Counted from the stretch's first letter, positions 34,445 to 46,875 are shown. The stretch: 64,000 nt of DNA from Entonaema liquescens (GCA_902805475.1 CADCSX010000002.1:2480001-2544000), one strand, 5' to 3'. The notes: generated by a model from the letters alone, not told the origin. Translations and numbers: made by a program.

Positions 34445-36109
34445 ATGTCTAAAGCCAATATCGACGTGGGGAAAATCCTCCAGGGTAAATACCCGGCTAA
34501 GGCGCATGCGAAGCGCGTAGTCGAGTATATCAAGTCTAAGATACCCGATGCGACCGGTATTCTATACTTGGAGGGACGGTCGGATAAGCTATTGGAAGAT
34601 AGCGATGAACCGATTCCCTTCCGGTAAACCTATCCCAATTCTACATTTTACCTTTCGAAGAGCGACGCTAATCGCGAAAGCTGCGCAGACAACGGAGAGC
34701 TTTCATGTACTTGACTGGTGTCGATGTAGCCGACTGTTTCTTCATCTACGATATCGCAACCGAACACTCGACTCTTTTCATTCCGCCTATAGATCCTGAC
34801 TCCGTTATCTGGTCTGGTTTACCGCTATCTCCCGAGGAAGCTTTGTCGAAGTATGACGTCGATGCTGTCCTTCCCTCTACCGAGCTCAACCCTCTACTAG
34901 CCAGGTCAGGAGCTGCACCCAATGCTACGGTCTTCGCCATCGCCGATCGCGTCTCGGATGCCGTCACTTTCCTAGAATTCACCAACAAAGACTTTACTGT
35001 CCTAGGCGAAGCCATTGACGAGACCCGTGTTATCAAGGACGAGTACGAGATCGCTCTCATCAAGAAGGCCAATGAGATTAGTGGCGTTGCTCACAAGGCA
35101 GTACTCGAAAGGGTTAAGAAGGCCAAGAACGAATATGAATTAGAGGGAATATTCGTGGGCACGAGCATTGCCCAGGGAGCTAAGAAGCAGGCTTACCCCA
35201 GCATAGTTGCCAGCGGACGGGCCGCCGCTACCCTGCATTATGTGCATAACAACAAAGATCTTGCTGGAAAGGATCTATTACTCTTAGATGCCGGTGCCGA
35301 ATGGAGTTGCTATGCCTCTGATATCGTAAGTGACCCGGCGCAACATATTCTACCACCACATGCCTTGGCTAGCGAAAGAGTACGTGGAACTAACGAAGTT
35401 GCAGACGAGAACTTTCCCTATTTCTGGGAAATTCACGGAAGAGTCCCGAGCCATTTACGAGATTGTTCTCCAGATGCAAACCGAGACCATAGCTGCCCTG
35501 AAAGAAGGCGTATCATGGGACGAGGTGCATCTATTAGCGCATCGGATAGCAATTGATGGCCTACTATCATTGGGTGTTCTAAAAGGAGATAGAAAGGAAA
35601 TTCTAGAGGCTCGGACTAGCACTGCATTCCTTCCTCACGGTCTGGGCCACTATCTCGGATTGGATACTCACGATACTGGTGGCCACCCTAACTATTCAGA
35701 TCCCGACCCGATATTTAGATACCTGCGAGTCCGGGCGAACCTACCTGCTGGAAGCGTGATCACTGTTGAACCTGGTGTGAGTAGTACTTACCTCGTAAAT
35801 TTTCGTGAAGCTGACTTCATGATAGATCTACTTCTGCGAGTTCATAATTAGGCCTTACTTGAAGGACCCTAAGCACGCGAAGTTTATCGACGAGAAGGTA
35901 TTGGATAAGTACTGGGATGTCGGTGGTGTGAGGTAAGTAAAATATGACTTTTATTGTATTTGGGGGAAGCGTGTATAAGTGAGTATCTAGACTAACTTAT
36001 ATGAAATAGGATCGAGGATAACTTACTTATCACGAAGGATGGTTCAATCAATCTGACGGATGCGATCAAGGACCCTGATGAGATAGAAAAGATCATTTCT
36101 AGTAGCTAA
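34445..36109 (+). CDS. pepP: Xaa-Pro dipeptidase (prolidase, M24B)
   Basis: Five exons, 34445-34623, 34689-35325, 35405-35776, 35826-35932, 36010-36109, give 464 residues, the usual length for fungal prolidase. The opening [12 protein letters not shown] matches fungal homologues. All five metal ligands of the M24 pita-bread fold are visible: Asp in LLLDAGAEW, Asp in YASDI just before intron 2, His in [16 protein letters not shown], Glu in ITVEPGIYFCEF (restored across intron 3) and Glu in RIEDNLLIT (across intron 4). The enzyme splits dipeptides ending in proline or hydroxyproline in the cytosol and recycles proline. Its place in a window with two secreted peptidases is suggestive but not an operon-like link. 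The start was chosen at the family-typical MSKANIDV; an upstream in-frame ATG at 34193 exists. Confidence 0.93.
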
Positions 36110-37021
36110 TCAAGGAACATGATCCGCAGGATAAGTATAAAAAGGGACAAATAGTTGAAGAATGCCATACGATTGGCAGTTTATGTGCTATTGTCAATAC
36201 TTAATGGGTCAAAATACAAATAGAAAGATGATACCAATGCGTATTCCATCTCAAATGGTGTCATACACCTTATCCAATCAACCCTGCTATAGCTAGCACA
36301 CGTTTTATTCGACAATATTGACTCTGCGGCCCCGACATCACTCTGCTACATCCGAATGAGTATCGTAGAACTAGTAAATACCTTGTAAAGTTCGTCTTAT
36401 ATACCCTGTATGTATTTATCTACATGTTCCTAGTCTATGACTACGGGATCTCCCATCATAGTGGCGCCCACCAACACAAATTTTCTTCATTCGCCATAAC
36501 TAATGCTAAAATATGTAGTATCACCGAACTGTCTCGCCAAAATACTTGCCATTCGCGGTTGGCATCCGCTTTACGACCATTACACCACCACGAGCCAGGG
36601 GCTGGCTGTTCCGTCATCCTGCACGCATCGCACGCCATCTGCAGGTTCCTAGCACGGGGGGTAGGCGGGTGTCCCAGTATTTCGGGATCCTGCCGAAAAA
36701 GATGGAAAGAAAACATACATAATGGGGCTTGCAGATTCCTTGCGCTTATCACCATAGCGCAATTCCTCCCCACGGCGTGACGTGCGCGAACATGGGTCTC
36801 CGAGGTATGCGTCTACCCGGGCTTGGGGGCTACCGGACGGGAGGCGAAAGCGGAGGGAAAGCTTGGTTTAAATAAAAAGTGTCCCGACCTTCCTTCTTCA
36901 GGTGGGCGAGGTGTCTAGGCGTGTAGTAATAATACCTTACCTGACGGAGTTACTGGTAACCGGTACACATTAGGTACTGTATATACCAACCAATCTTCGA
37001 AAGCCGCGAGTTCGATAGGCA
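36110..37021. other. Intergenic between prolidase and urea transporter
   Basis: No coding frame of note. A tRNA-like stretch near 36545-36620 on the minus strand was examined and rejected. The final ~200 bases are the transporter promoter. Confidence 0.55.
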
Positions 37022-39403
37022 ATGTCGCAGCTACAGCTGGGCGTGCACGGCATCACGCTGGTGCCGCAGGGCACAGGGTACGGGCTGCTGATTGGGCTCG
37101 GGGTGGCCTTCTGCGCCGTGATCCTCGTCGCCATCAAGATCCAGCGTGCGTACTTGTCCGAGGACTCGGGCACCTCGGAGATGTTCATGGTGGCGAACCG
37201 GTCGGTCGGGATCGGGCTCACGGCCTCGGCGGTGTTTTCCTCGTGGATGTGGATCAACGAGACGGTGTTTGCGGCGGCCATGTGTTATCGGTTTGGGCTG
37301 GCGGTGCCGTTGGTGAGTTTGCTTGTTTCGTTGCCAATGGGGTTATTCATGCTTGCATTTATATATAGGTGTTTATGAACGGGTCGGATTGATAAGGGCG
37401 GTATGCTGACTCGACTGGCTTTTAGTGGTGGGCAACAGGCCTTTGCTTCCAGATCGCGCTGATGGCGGCACTAGGAGTGCTGGCCAAGATACGAGTGCCG
37501 TACGCACACACTTCGCTTGAGATTATCAAAATGCGATACGGCAGGGTTGGGCATGTTGTGTTCATCGTGCTGAACCTGACCAACAATGTCTTCGGATGCG
37601 CGTCCATGATCCTCACAGGCTCACAGCTTATATATGGTATCTCGGGAATGCATTTCGTCGCGGCTACTGTTCTTATTCCCCTTGGTGGTGAGTTTATATT
37701 TTACCCTACCGCTTTGAAATTCTAGATTGGAAAGAAACAAGGCTAATCAAGACTGTCTAATAGTGGTGCTGTATACGGCTGTAGGGGGTCTGAAAGCCAC
37801 ATTCCTTACGGATTATATCCATACTACCGTCGCTCTGGTCCTCATCATGTACTTTACGCTGAGTATCTTGACTCATGATGCTATAGGCGGACTTGGTGGC
37901 CTTTACGACAAGGTGATGGCGACAGCTGCTGAGAACTACATTCCTGGCAACTTCGAGGGATCACTCTTGACTATGAAGTCTAAGGATGCTATAATCTGGG
38001 GTTTGATTCTTAAGTTTGGCAACTTGGCCCTTGTCGTAATGGACACGGCCTTCTGGCAGAAGTCTTTTGCCAGCGAGGTTTCTGCTACTGTCCCTGGGTA
38101 TAACCTCGCGGCCGTCGCCATCTTTGGAATCCCCTGGGGTCTTGGCACTGTCATTGGCCTCGCTGCACGAGCTATCCACAATACCCCTATTTTCCCGTCT
38201 TACCCGGCTCCCTTCACGAGCGCCGAGGTCAACGCAGGACTCGTCATGCCATATACCGTCAAAGCATTAATTGGCGACCAGGGTATAGTCGCTTTCTTCG
38301 TGTTGCTCTTCATGGCCTTAACGTCAACCGTCAGCTCGTCGATGATTGCTGTCAGTTCCATTCTATCATTCGATGTATATAAGAACTACATCAACCCTAA
38401 GGCAAGCGACAAGCGACTTCTGAAAGTGAGTCATCTGGCTGTGGTCGCCCACGCCATTTTCATCACGGGCGTCTCGCTGGCTCTGAACTACGGAGGCGCG
38501 GATATGACTTGGATCGGGTACTTCCGTCCTATCCTCTCCTGCCCAGGTATCATCCCCTTAGCCTTGACGTTATGCTGGTCTGGACAGACCCGTCTCGCCG
38601 CTATCCTATCTCCAGTCTTAGGCTTCTTTACTGGGCTCGCTATATGGCTAGCTACAGCGAAAGTTTTATACGGCACCATTAGTCTAGAAACGACCGAAGC
38701 TGGCCTTCCGGCATTATATGGGGCCTGTGGCTCGCTGTTCTCGCCGGCTATCTATTCGGTATTGATATCGAAATATAAGCCCTATAAGTTTGACTGGCGA
38801 GAGTTCCTTCGCATTGAGCTCGCTGACGAGTTTCGGATTGATCCCGACAGCGAATCTTCTGCTGAACAATCGGAAGAGTCATCAATCAGCGACGAGAAGA
38901 AAGATCCTGGCGCGAAAGACGACGAGAAGCGTCCCGTACCCCCTGAACCTGTATACCTACCCCAGACATCTTCTTCAGAGGAAGTGACAAAAGCGCGAAC
39001 TTATAATCCAGAACATGCTATCAGCGACGCAGAGAAGAACTCGTCCAAAGCAACAATCTCGCCACGAAACAACCCCACCGCGATTCCCCTCGACCAGATT
39101 CAGCACCCGTTCAGCGAAGAAACGCTAAAGGAGCTACGAAAATGGTACCGAATCGCATGGGCCTTCTTCATCTTCATCGTGCTAGTAACCTTCGTAGCGT
39201 GGCCGATGCCGCTATACCGCGATTACATCTTCACGAAGCCGTTCTTCAGCGGGTGGACTACCGTAGCGATTGCTTGGCAGTTTTTCTCGTTCCTTGCTGT
39301 TGCGGTGTATCCGCTGTACGATGGGCGTCATGAGATTGCTAAGGGTACTAGGGGCGTGTGGAAAGCTACTAGGGGGTACTTTACGAAGTCAAGTTCGGCG
39401 TGA
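37022..39403 (+). CDS. DUR3-like urea/polyamine:Na+ or H+ symporter (SSS family)
   Basis: Exons 37022-37312, 37426-37687 and 37764-39403 give 730 residues with agreeing phases. The protein is mostly hydrophobic with about 15 predicted membrane helices. SSS/DUR3 landmarks are SEMFMVANRSVGIGLTASA in helix 1, SSWMWINETVF, then WWATGLCFQIALMA after splicing, RYGRVGHVVF, VLYTAVGGLKATFLTDY (the sodium-symporter signature) and ALTSTVSSSMIAVSSI. A hydrophilic insert rich in Ser, Glu and Lys (about residues 605-690) precedes the last two helices, as in fungal DUR3 proteins, and could carry phosphorylation or ubiquitin sites. It would import urea, and perhaps polyamines, at the plasma membrane. The family is firm; the exact substrate is inferred. 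Confidence 0.9.
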
Positions 39404-39753
39404 TGGATAGATGGCGATGAAAGTGTGCTAATCGGGTTGGGAGGCTTTTTGACTTGGAACTAATACAATCGACTTGGATAAATAGAGTATAAGTATAGAT
39501 CCTGAAACCATGGCCGGACTGTAGCTCCAGACTTGGATACAGCGCGCTTTATCTTGACATTCTTAGCTCATTGAAAGAAGGGAGTTGTGCTTGGTGAATG
39601 GTTCGCCTCACCCTACATTTACCTCGGAATGAATAATATATACATTGCATACAGTTTAGCAGTGAGTTATGAGAATTACTTTATTCATACCATTAAAGCT
39701 ATTATAACGGCATATGCGCCTAAGGTCTCGTAGACATCCTATAGCGACACTAT
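39404..39753. other. Convergent intergenic gap
   Basis: The 350-bp 3'-3' spacer between the symporter and the carboxypeptidase, AT-rich in its second half. No gene seen. Confidence 0.6.
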
Positions 39754-41466
39754 CTACCTCCCGCGGCGCCCTAGGCGTGCTTTGAGGCTCTTCTTCATAA
39801 GCACGGACTGCGGCTGCCAAGGACCACCCGGTTTATTCGTATTAACATTGTACGTGGCATTAGCCGGCAGTACTTCCCACTGCACGGTACCATTTCCTTG
39901 ACGATACGTGCTCTTCTTCGTGCCCTCCGTAAGATAACCCAGGTCCACAAGTTGTTTTCCGGTCTGGACATCCTGGCCCTTGATAACTCGCTCGAAGAAC
40001 TCCAAGGACGCCAAAGGCTGGTAAAAGGGGACCTCGTGGCCGCTCTCGTAGATTCGCGTGAAGCTGAACTTGCCGGATTGCTTCACCTGCCCGTGCGTGA
40101 TGTTGTCGCTCGTAACGATGTTCGCGTACCCGGCTTTCGAGAAGCCTGGCGCTGCAACTTCTTCTACGACGGCTTCGTTTCCGAGCCAGTTGCAGTTATA
40201 ATCCGCGTCGCCCGCGTAGATCGCAACAGTGATGTTTTTAGAGATTAAGTAGCGAAGATCTTCGATCGTGCCCATCTCTCGACTGTCATCTCCCGTACCG
40301 TCAAATGCCCGACCTACGGCGTCGGCGTACGTCGAGAAGTTGGTAAACGCGCCAATTGCAGCTTGCAGCTCTGCCGAGTTTAGGTAGTCGTTGTAGAACC
40401 CATATGGGAACGGATCTGGTACAAGTTCCCGCACGTCGTACTCATCTCGGCCGAGCACGTTGTCATAGACTGACTCGACAAGATTGGCGCAGAAGCTGTC
40501 TGCGGCACTGCAGATGTGGTTCAATCCCGTGGCCTTGCAGTCCTTTAGCCTGTCGAGGCAATTTCCAGGTCCGTACAAATTGTTATAGAACATGGATTCT
40601 ATAGATGCGTTGAAAGGAGCATAATCATACGTATTCCCGGGATAAACGGTGAAATTATAATAGGCTTGGTACTGAAGTATCGGGTCGTACCACCCATTGC
40701 CGATTAGGACCGACTCTAGCTGAATCTCTTTCGCGCCCGGGATACGCTTGGCATTCTGCTTCTCGATATACGCATTGAAGACGGGTCCGTAGTGGCCTCC
40801 ATAACTCTCCGTCGCAAAGTGGAAGCCATTTCGCGAGTACTTGGGGAATGCGCCCATGAAACCTTGCAGGGTCTTCCAGAAGTTAGGAGCAGCATTGGTG
40901 GTTGAATTCGCAGTCAGCGTAAGATTCGGATAGGAATAGGTTCCGCACGAGCCAGCGGGCGCATAGTCAGGACATGTAGCGTCTGGCACGGTGACAATAT
41001 TGCCGTCGGAGTACCATGCGTTTACGGGTTTAGAGTAGGAAAAGCCGACCTGAGTGGGCTGGTCGATGAAGAGCAAATTGCTCACGTTTGACCAAGAGTA
41101 AGGATTATTGTACACCTTGCCGAAGTAATCAACACGGCACGGACCCAACTCTTCGAAGAGACCGATCATAGAGCTAGAGCCCGGGCCACCATTGATCCAG
41201 ACGGTTAACGGGGCCTCTGATGGATCTTGATTGCGGGATTCAAAGAACCACCAGAAGATATGTTCATCCTCTCCCACGTCGGCATATCCCGAGTAACTCT
41301 TCACATTAGGATCTAACTCGCATGTCCCTGCGGGTACCTCTTTGTAGCGAACGGGAATCCCAGCGTGGCCGATAACTTCTTTGAGTGAAGTCGGTGGCGC
41401 AACGAACTGAGCTAATCCGTGAGTTGCTGCAGCCACGAGCAGCAGGGGCCGCACGAAGGAAGACAT
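39754..41466 (-). CDS. Secreted serine carboxypeptidase (S10)
   Basis: A single exon of 570 residues from the ATG at 41466 ([20 protein letters not shown], a good signal peptide; an ATG at 41487 would add seven residues before it). S10 landmarks are [21 protein letters not shown] (oxyanion hole), [13 protein letters not shown], catalytic Ser221 in [11 protein letters not shown], catalytic Asp in [11 protein letters not shown] and catalytic His in [12 protein letters not shown]. Several N-x-S/T sites fit an extracellular or vacuolar glycoprotein. It would remove C-terminal residues from peptides, complementing the subtilisin at 7.7-10.5 kb. The C-terminus is basic ([13 protein letters not shown]) and has no GPI-like tail. 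The intronless structure and the full set of catalytic residues suggest an active gene. Confidence 0.93.
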   Translation of the reverse strand: MSSFVRPLLLVAAATHGLAQFVAPPTSLKEVIGHAGIPVRYKEVPAGTCELDPNVKSYSGYADVGEDEHIFWWFFESRNQDPSEAPLTVWINGGPGSSSMIGLFEELGPCRVDYFGKVYNNPYSWSNVSNLLFIDQPTQVGFSYSKPVNAWYSDGNIVTVPDATCPDYAPAGSCGTYSYPNLTLTANSTTNAAPNFWKTLQGFMGAFPKYSRNGFHFATESYGGHYGPVFNAYIEKQNAKRIPGAKEIQLESVLIGNGWYDPILQYQAYYNFTVYPGNTYDYAPFNASIESMFYNNLYGPGNCLDRLKDCKATGLNHICSAADSFCANLVESVYDNVLGRDEYDVRELVPDPFPYGFYNDYLNSAELQAAIGAFTNFSTYADAVGRAFDGTGDDSREMGTIEDLRYLISKNITVAIYAGDADYNCNWLGNEAVVEEVAAPGFSKAGYANIVTSDNITHGQVKQSGKFSFTRIYESGHEVPFYQPLASLEFFERVIKGQDVQTGKQLVDLGYLTEGTKKSTYRQGNGTVQWEVLPANATYNVNTNKPGGPWQPQSVLMKKSLKARLGRRGR

Positions 41467-42510
41467 GGCGAAGACGGCAATTGTCACGACGCGTGTGATG
41501 AGCGAAGAGACAAGAAAAAGAAAAGAGAGCTAAGGGACGCTAAGTCAAGATTTATAAGGAATGTTCGGTAGGAGCCGTCACGATCGTCCTGGTGCCTGCA
41601 TAACTGGGCCGAGATAGACATGGTATAAGTCCTACTGGTCCAGGATTTTGTGCCGTTAATGGCCATCCCGAGTTAACGAGTTGTGGTGCTGAGCTGACGC
41701 CATTGGCGGTGTATTACATCGTATCTGCCATGTTGCGTTCGGGGCCTGCACACTATACCTCGCCTAGCTGGAATAGGAATGCCATTGTTTATCTGCTGGG
41801 TCTGCTATCACGTCGTGCGGGGGGGTTCCCTAGACGACGTAACCTAGTAGGTAAGAGGAGGTATCCATACGATAACGAGTGTAAAAAAGCAAGGAATGTT
41901 GAATAAGATCTTGATATCTTATAAAGTGATAATGAAGTTAACAGATGTAGAGTCTTAGTGAGATTATTCATTTAGAGTCTTTCCCCTGCTCCCAAATTGT
42001 GGCTGGATAACTTGACCTAGGACAATACTCTATTGTGTATATTGAAAGGCAAATGGAAATCACGGAAGTCCGTATTCGCCAGCTTGAGTTATATTTTGGG
42101 TTTAAAGACAACTAGGTATGGAATTCGACAAGAGCTCCCAGGGTCGAGAAAATACTGAGCGGAGATTCGAAGTAAAACCAAATTATTCACAATCTAAATT
42201 AGAATCCAATTCGACCATATTTCCCAGACCATCATATCTATCAACATAATCAACAAGAAGTGTAGTTCATTAAGATTTCATCCGGACCTCCATAACCGAA
42301 TCCCCACGTAAGGCACCTAAGTTATACCATCACTCTTTTCGTTCTCCATCGGCGCGATCCTTAGTAGGAATATCTCGGTCGCATCCGCTTCACAAGCAGT
42401 GGCACTCACTACAAGACACTTAAGGAGAGAGATCACACAGAAACAATAGACACCAAACCCCAAGCACTCCATACTCCACATTTCTCAAGAATCCCATCTC
42501 ACATGTAGGT
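41467..42510. other. Intergenic, nothing recognised
   Basis: Promoter side of the carboxypeptidase and 3' flank of the adhesin gene. No coherent frame or repeat was seen. Confidence 0.55.
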
Positions 42511-45500
42511 TCATATGAGGAGGAGTAGGATGGCAACGAACAAGATGCCTTCCAAAACTTTTGCGTTGCGCGACCATCTGGCTTTACTACTACCCGCTCC
42601 GGAAGAGCTGGAGGAAGTAGTTGTACTAGCAGTAGTGGTTCGAGAGCTTGAACTTATCGGAGACGAAGTCGAAGTCTGCTATATCCCTATTAGCTTTCTG
42701 GTTATCTGAATAGTAATAAATTGCAAAAAGTGTCTTACAGGAGTGCTTGCATCTACAGTAACGGTAACAGTAACAGGCCCAGAATTCGTGCTGCTTGGGC
42801 TACTAGTCCTGAGGGAGCCACTGCTCGAGCTAGACGCCGCTGCCTGACTGCTGGTTGAATTGATAGTAACGGTAGTAACTGATCCTGATCTTGTAAACGT
42901 GGATGTTCCGCCGCTTACGTTTGAGAAGCTAGCCGCATTTGCCGTTGAGTTGTTAGAGTTCACCGTACCCGTCGCAGCAGACCCAGAAGCTACTGTTATC
43001 GCACGCGTGCCTGTAGATGTAAACGTCGTCGCCAGGCTACCAGAGGTTCTGGTTATGACGGTCGTATACGTTGTAGCTATTGCCAGCGACGTACGAGTAT
43101 TAGTTACCGCTCCTGAGGTATTTAGAACACTAGCAGCTGTGGATGATCCCGATGTGCTAGTGGTTGACACGGCGCCAGTACTTGTACCCAGCCCAGTCAC
43201 AGTACCTGTAGTTGCACTGGGCCGAGTAGAGGTAAGTGTGTTCGTAATTGTCGACGTAAAAGTTCTCGTGCCAGATCCTGATCCGCTAAGGGTGCTCGTC
43301 CTCGTACTTGTTACAGTAGAAGTGAACGCTGTCCCGGTTGGATCTGCACTGTTTGACGCGGAAGCGCTGGCTATGGAAATCAATATTAGAGTTTCGAAAT
43401 CGGTCGTCGTCAAGGTGGAAGTGAATGTCGAACCAGAACTGGTAAACGTATTCGTGACAGTAGATGTGTAAGTTCTCGTTGTCGATGCTGTCACTCTGTT
43501 CGCCTTAGTCGTGGTAAACGTTGAAGTAATCGTGCTACTCGGGTTCGTGTATGTTGTTGTAAACGTGCTGGTGAAGAGATTGGTACTAGGCTGAGTGCTT
43601 GAACTTCCTACGGCGCTCGTCCTTGTGCGTGTAAAAGTGGACGTCGCGGCACTGCCCGAGCTAGTGTACGTACTGGTGACGGTTGTCGTGTAGGTTCTTA
43701 CTGAAGAAGATCCCGACGTGCCCGAGTTTCCTGCAGTATCTGTCCTCGTCCTTGTGAAAGTAGACGTAACTGTGCTTCCTGAGCCAGTATATGTACTTGT
43801 TAAAGTTGTTGTGAAAGTTCTTGTTGGAGAAGATACCGAAGATACTGGAGATACTGCTGTACTTATCCCCGTTCTTGTAAACGTTGAAGTAACCAGACTG
43901 CCTGAGTTCGTAAACGTACTTGTTACAGTTGTCGTGTAGGTTGTTGGTGAAGTTACTATGGTGCTTGTTCTTGTCCTTACGTATGTAGATGTGATTGTGC
44001 TGCCTGAGCCAGTGTATGTACTTGTAGCGGTTGTTGTATAGGTTCTTGTTGACGCTCCTGAGGTGTTGGTTCTAGTCCTTGTGAATGTTGACGTAATCGT
44101 GCTGCCGGCGCTGGTATATGTATTTGTGGCTGTTGTCGTGAAAGTACGTGTTGGAGAAATTCCCGAGAAACTTGTCCCGGTTCTAGTGAATGTGGATGTG
44201 AGCGTACTACCGGAGCCCACATAAGTGCTTGTAAGAGTTGACGTGGATAGCTTTATTCCTGATCCAGAGATTGACCCTGTTATAGTACTTGTCCTCGTCC
44301 TCGTGAAGGTTGATGTGAAGGTGCTACCAGAGCTAATATACGTACTCGTACCAGTCGCAGTAAGTGTATTAGTCCCTGTGGCCCCAGAAGTCTCTGGTTC
44401 TGTTGTAGTAAACGTAGATGTGAATGCGCTGCCAGAGCTGGTGTAAGTTGAAGTATACGTTACAGTCAGTGACCTTGTCGGGCTCGTGGAGGCTGACGTA
44501 AAGGTACCGGTAGACGTGAAAGTACTTCCCGATCTTGTAAAGGTCAAAGCTGAACTCAGTGACGTGACTGATGTGGACACAGTCAGTCCCGAACTGAGCT
44601 CGCTGCTTGTATATGTCCTTATAGAAGTCGAAGTAAATATGGCTGTATTGGGGCTCGTTGCAGTGCTAGTGAAGGTTGAGCTATACGCCGATAAGCTCGC
44701 CGGAACTCTTGTACTTGTAAACGTTGACGTATATATATCCCCAGACTGTGTGATGGTCGTAGTGTACGTTGATGTGTACGTACTCAAACTATAACTGCTT
44801 TCTGTGCGAGAAAGAACTGAAGAATAGGTTCTGCTAAGCTCTTCTATGGAACTGGTGATTGTTGGTGTGTAGAGGCTTTCAAACGAACTGGAAGACAATG
44901 ATGTATAGATGCTGGTTGGTAATGTACTCGTGCTATAAGTAGAGCTAGAAGAATAGGTGCTGAAGGAAGTATATTCGCTTAAAGTAGAAGTCGATATGCT
45001 ATAAGTATAACTAGAAGGATATAAACTGCTAAAAGTATTAGTGGATATCGTATAGGTTTCTGAAACTGAACTTGGTATAGTATAAGTAATGCTGGACGAA
45101 TATGAACTTGTAAAACCATTGGTGCTTGTGAATGAGTATGTGCTTGAAAGGGAACTGAAAAGGCTGCTGGAGAAGGTTAAAGAATATGTCGTTGAATATG
45201 AGCTGTATTCATTAGTGGAAAAAGTGGAACTGTAAGAAGTATAAGTAGGCGTATACGAAGTATAGGTTGAGCTGCCAACGGTGCTCGACCAACTTGAATA
45301 ACTCGAAGTAGAGATAGTATTAGCCGTCCACGTGCTGGTGGCTGAGGAGCGCCTCATGTCAGTGTTAGTAAAACTTGAAGAGTACGGAGTCGTACCAATA
45401 CTAGTGGTTACTGACCCGTATGTGTTCGAAGACCCGCCGTCCCCGCTGTAACCGAAACTCGAGGGAATATTGGTGGCCTGGTAGCCACTGCTCCTTGTAT

Positions 45501-46875
45501 TATACGAAGAACCGCGAGTCTTGAAAGGTGAGTTAGAAGGGTGCGTAAGACATGATATAGGCATCGGAATTATAAAGTAAATGTGCGAGAGGAAGACTAA
45601 GTAATATACGTTACTTACAGTTGGTGACCAGGCGTCATATGAAGTATATACAGCGGTGAAAGTGCTATACTTAGCCAATTGTTAGTGGTGGGATCCATGT
45701 AGTATTACTGAAAGATAAAGGCTGCTTATATGAGGGAATAGTAAGACTTACAACGTCTACCCATGAAGTTTCTACCACTGTTTCCGTAATTGTGTCTGTA
45801 ACAACCTATCATGATTTCGTAGATTAGTTAACGGACCGACATAGGAGATGTAATATAAATTGGGTTGAAGAATGTATTTGGAGAACAAAATATCATTTTG
45901 GGGAGACTTGCCACTGTTGTGAAATCTGTTACAGTTGAAAAATCGGTCACGGTTGAGAAGTCCGTTACAGTCGACGGCGCCCATGTACTTGTCTGTGTTA
46001 TATAAGAGGCGCTGAGGCCCGCTGGAATGCCTCCAAAGTCCTAATATGTATCTGGAGTCAGCAGGGGTTGACTGGAGCTTGTTTTGACTTGCAACAATAA
46101 AGACAGATTATCTTACAATGCAGTTTCCGAAGCCAAAGGCATTATATCCGTGATTAAGGAAACTCTCTATGCCCGAGTCTAAGGAATGAAACCCCCCAAA
46201 ACCGTGTCTCCCATGAAAAGCCCCACCATGACTCAAGTGATTTTTAATACCGTCGAACATAGATCGGGTTGATATTCGTATATGGTTTACGGCACCTTGT
46301 ATAGAACGACATCCACACAGCTGAGCTATTGTGTCACGTCTGCCTACTAATTGCGTTACGAGTGAACCTATGGATTGATGAAATGGTTGTATGGATGACT
46401 GTATTGTCTGGAAGTCGTTATCGCGAAGCGATCTCGCTGAAGTGATAGCTGTAGATGTTGTCCTGATCGTGGAGGTTAATGACTGGAGTGCGAGGTCAAG
46501 ATGCTCGATAGTTCCGCCACTCCTTACGCCTCGTATCGCACGGTTTACTGTGCGGACCTGTTGATTAGCTGAACGAATGGCGTTAACAATAGAGTGGACG
46601 TCCTGTGAGCCATGGGCATTGCTCTGGCCTTGGTTATGAGATGCAACGGAACCATGTCCATTATTGTTGTTCTTGCCGAAGCCGGGGTTCAAATTTTTAT
46701 TCCCTGGGGCTGCATTGTTGTGAGCACCGACAGGCCCATTGCCATTAGATCCATCGAACGGATGACTGTTTGAATTACCAGGACTAAATCCATTAGCCCC
46801 TCCTAAGCGATTCGAGAACGCTGCCACTATATGAATAGTGATAGGGATTAGATAGAGACTGTAGACGGATTTCAT
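42511..46875 (-). CDS. HsbA-like head on a giant Ser/Thr/Tyr stalk, GPI-type cell-surface protein
   Basis: Six exons read downward: 46875-46117, 46040-45912, 45805-45752, 45669-45619, 45519-42739, 42678-42511. All junctions are phase 0, giving 1313 residues. Order: signal peptide (MKSVYSLYLIPITIHIVAAF); a Gly/Asn/His-rich linker to about residue 90; a helical region about 90-230 (DVHSIVNAIRSANQQVRTVN to TRSMFDGIKNHL) that resembles the hydrophobic-surface-binding HsbA domain; a short TVTDFSTVTDF repeat; a Tyr/Ser-rich stalk; then many copies of a TYTSSGSTFTSTFTRTRT-like unit; last a Ser-rich stretch, small residues and a hydrophobic tail (VLEGILFVAILLLLI) typical of GPI-anchor signals. Intron 2 uses a GC donor (GCAAGT). 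The stalk should be heavily O-mannosylated and project the head from the wall. The role (adhesion to hydrophobic surfaces) is inferred from HsbA. The joining of head and stalk rests on splice phase and consensus. Confidence 0.7.
43240..44480 (-). repeat. Degenerate protein-coding tandem repeat in the adhesin stalk
   Basis: Roughly 75-100 bp units, each encoding a variant of TSTYTSSGSTFTSTFTRTRT, recur about a dozen times within exon 5. Units differ at many third positions, so the array is old or under selection for composition, not a recent expansion. Confidence 0.75.

Noticed and set aside
36541..36640. tRNA-like stretch on the minus strand (A-box-like TGGTGTAATGG and a GCC anticodon-like loop)
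   Set aside because: No D-stem pairing, no good B box (AGTTCGGTGAT) and no closing acceptor stem.
42860..44794. Long plus-strand open frames (up to 203 codons) rich in Val, Asp and Leu opposite the adhesin
   Set aside because: They are the antisense of the Thr/Ser repeats (ACN/TCN codons read backwards give Val/Asp/Gly-like residues) and have no signals of their own.
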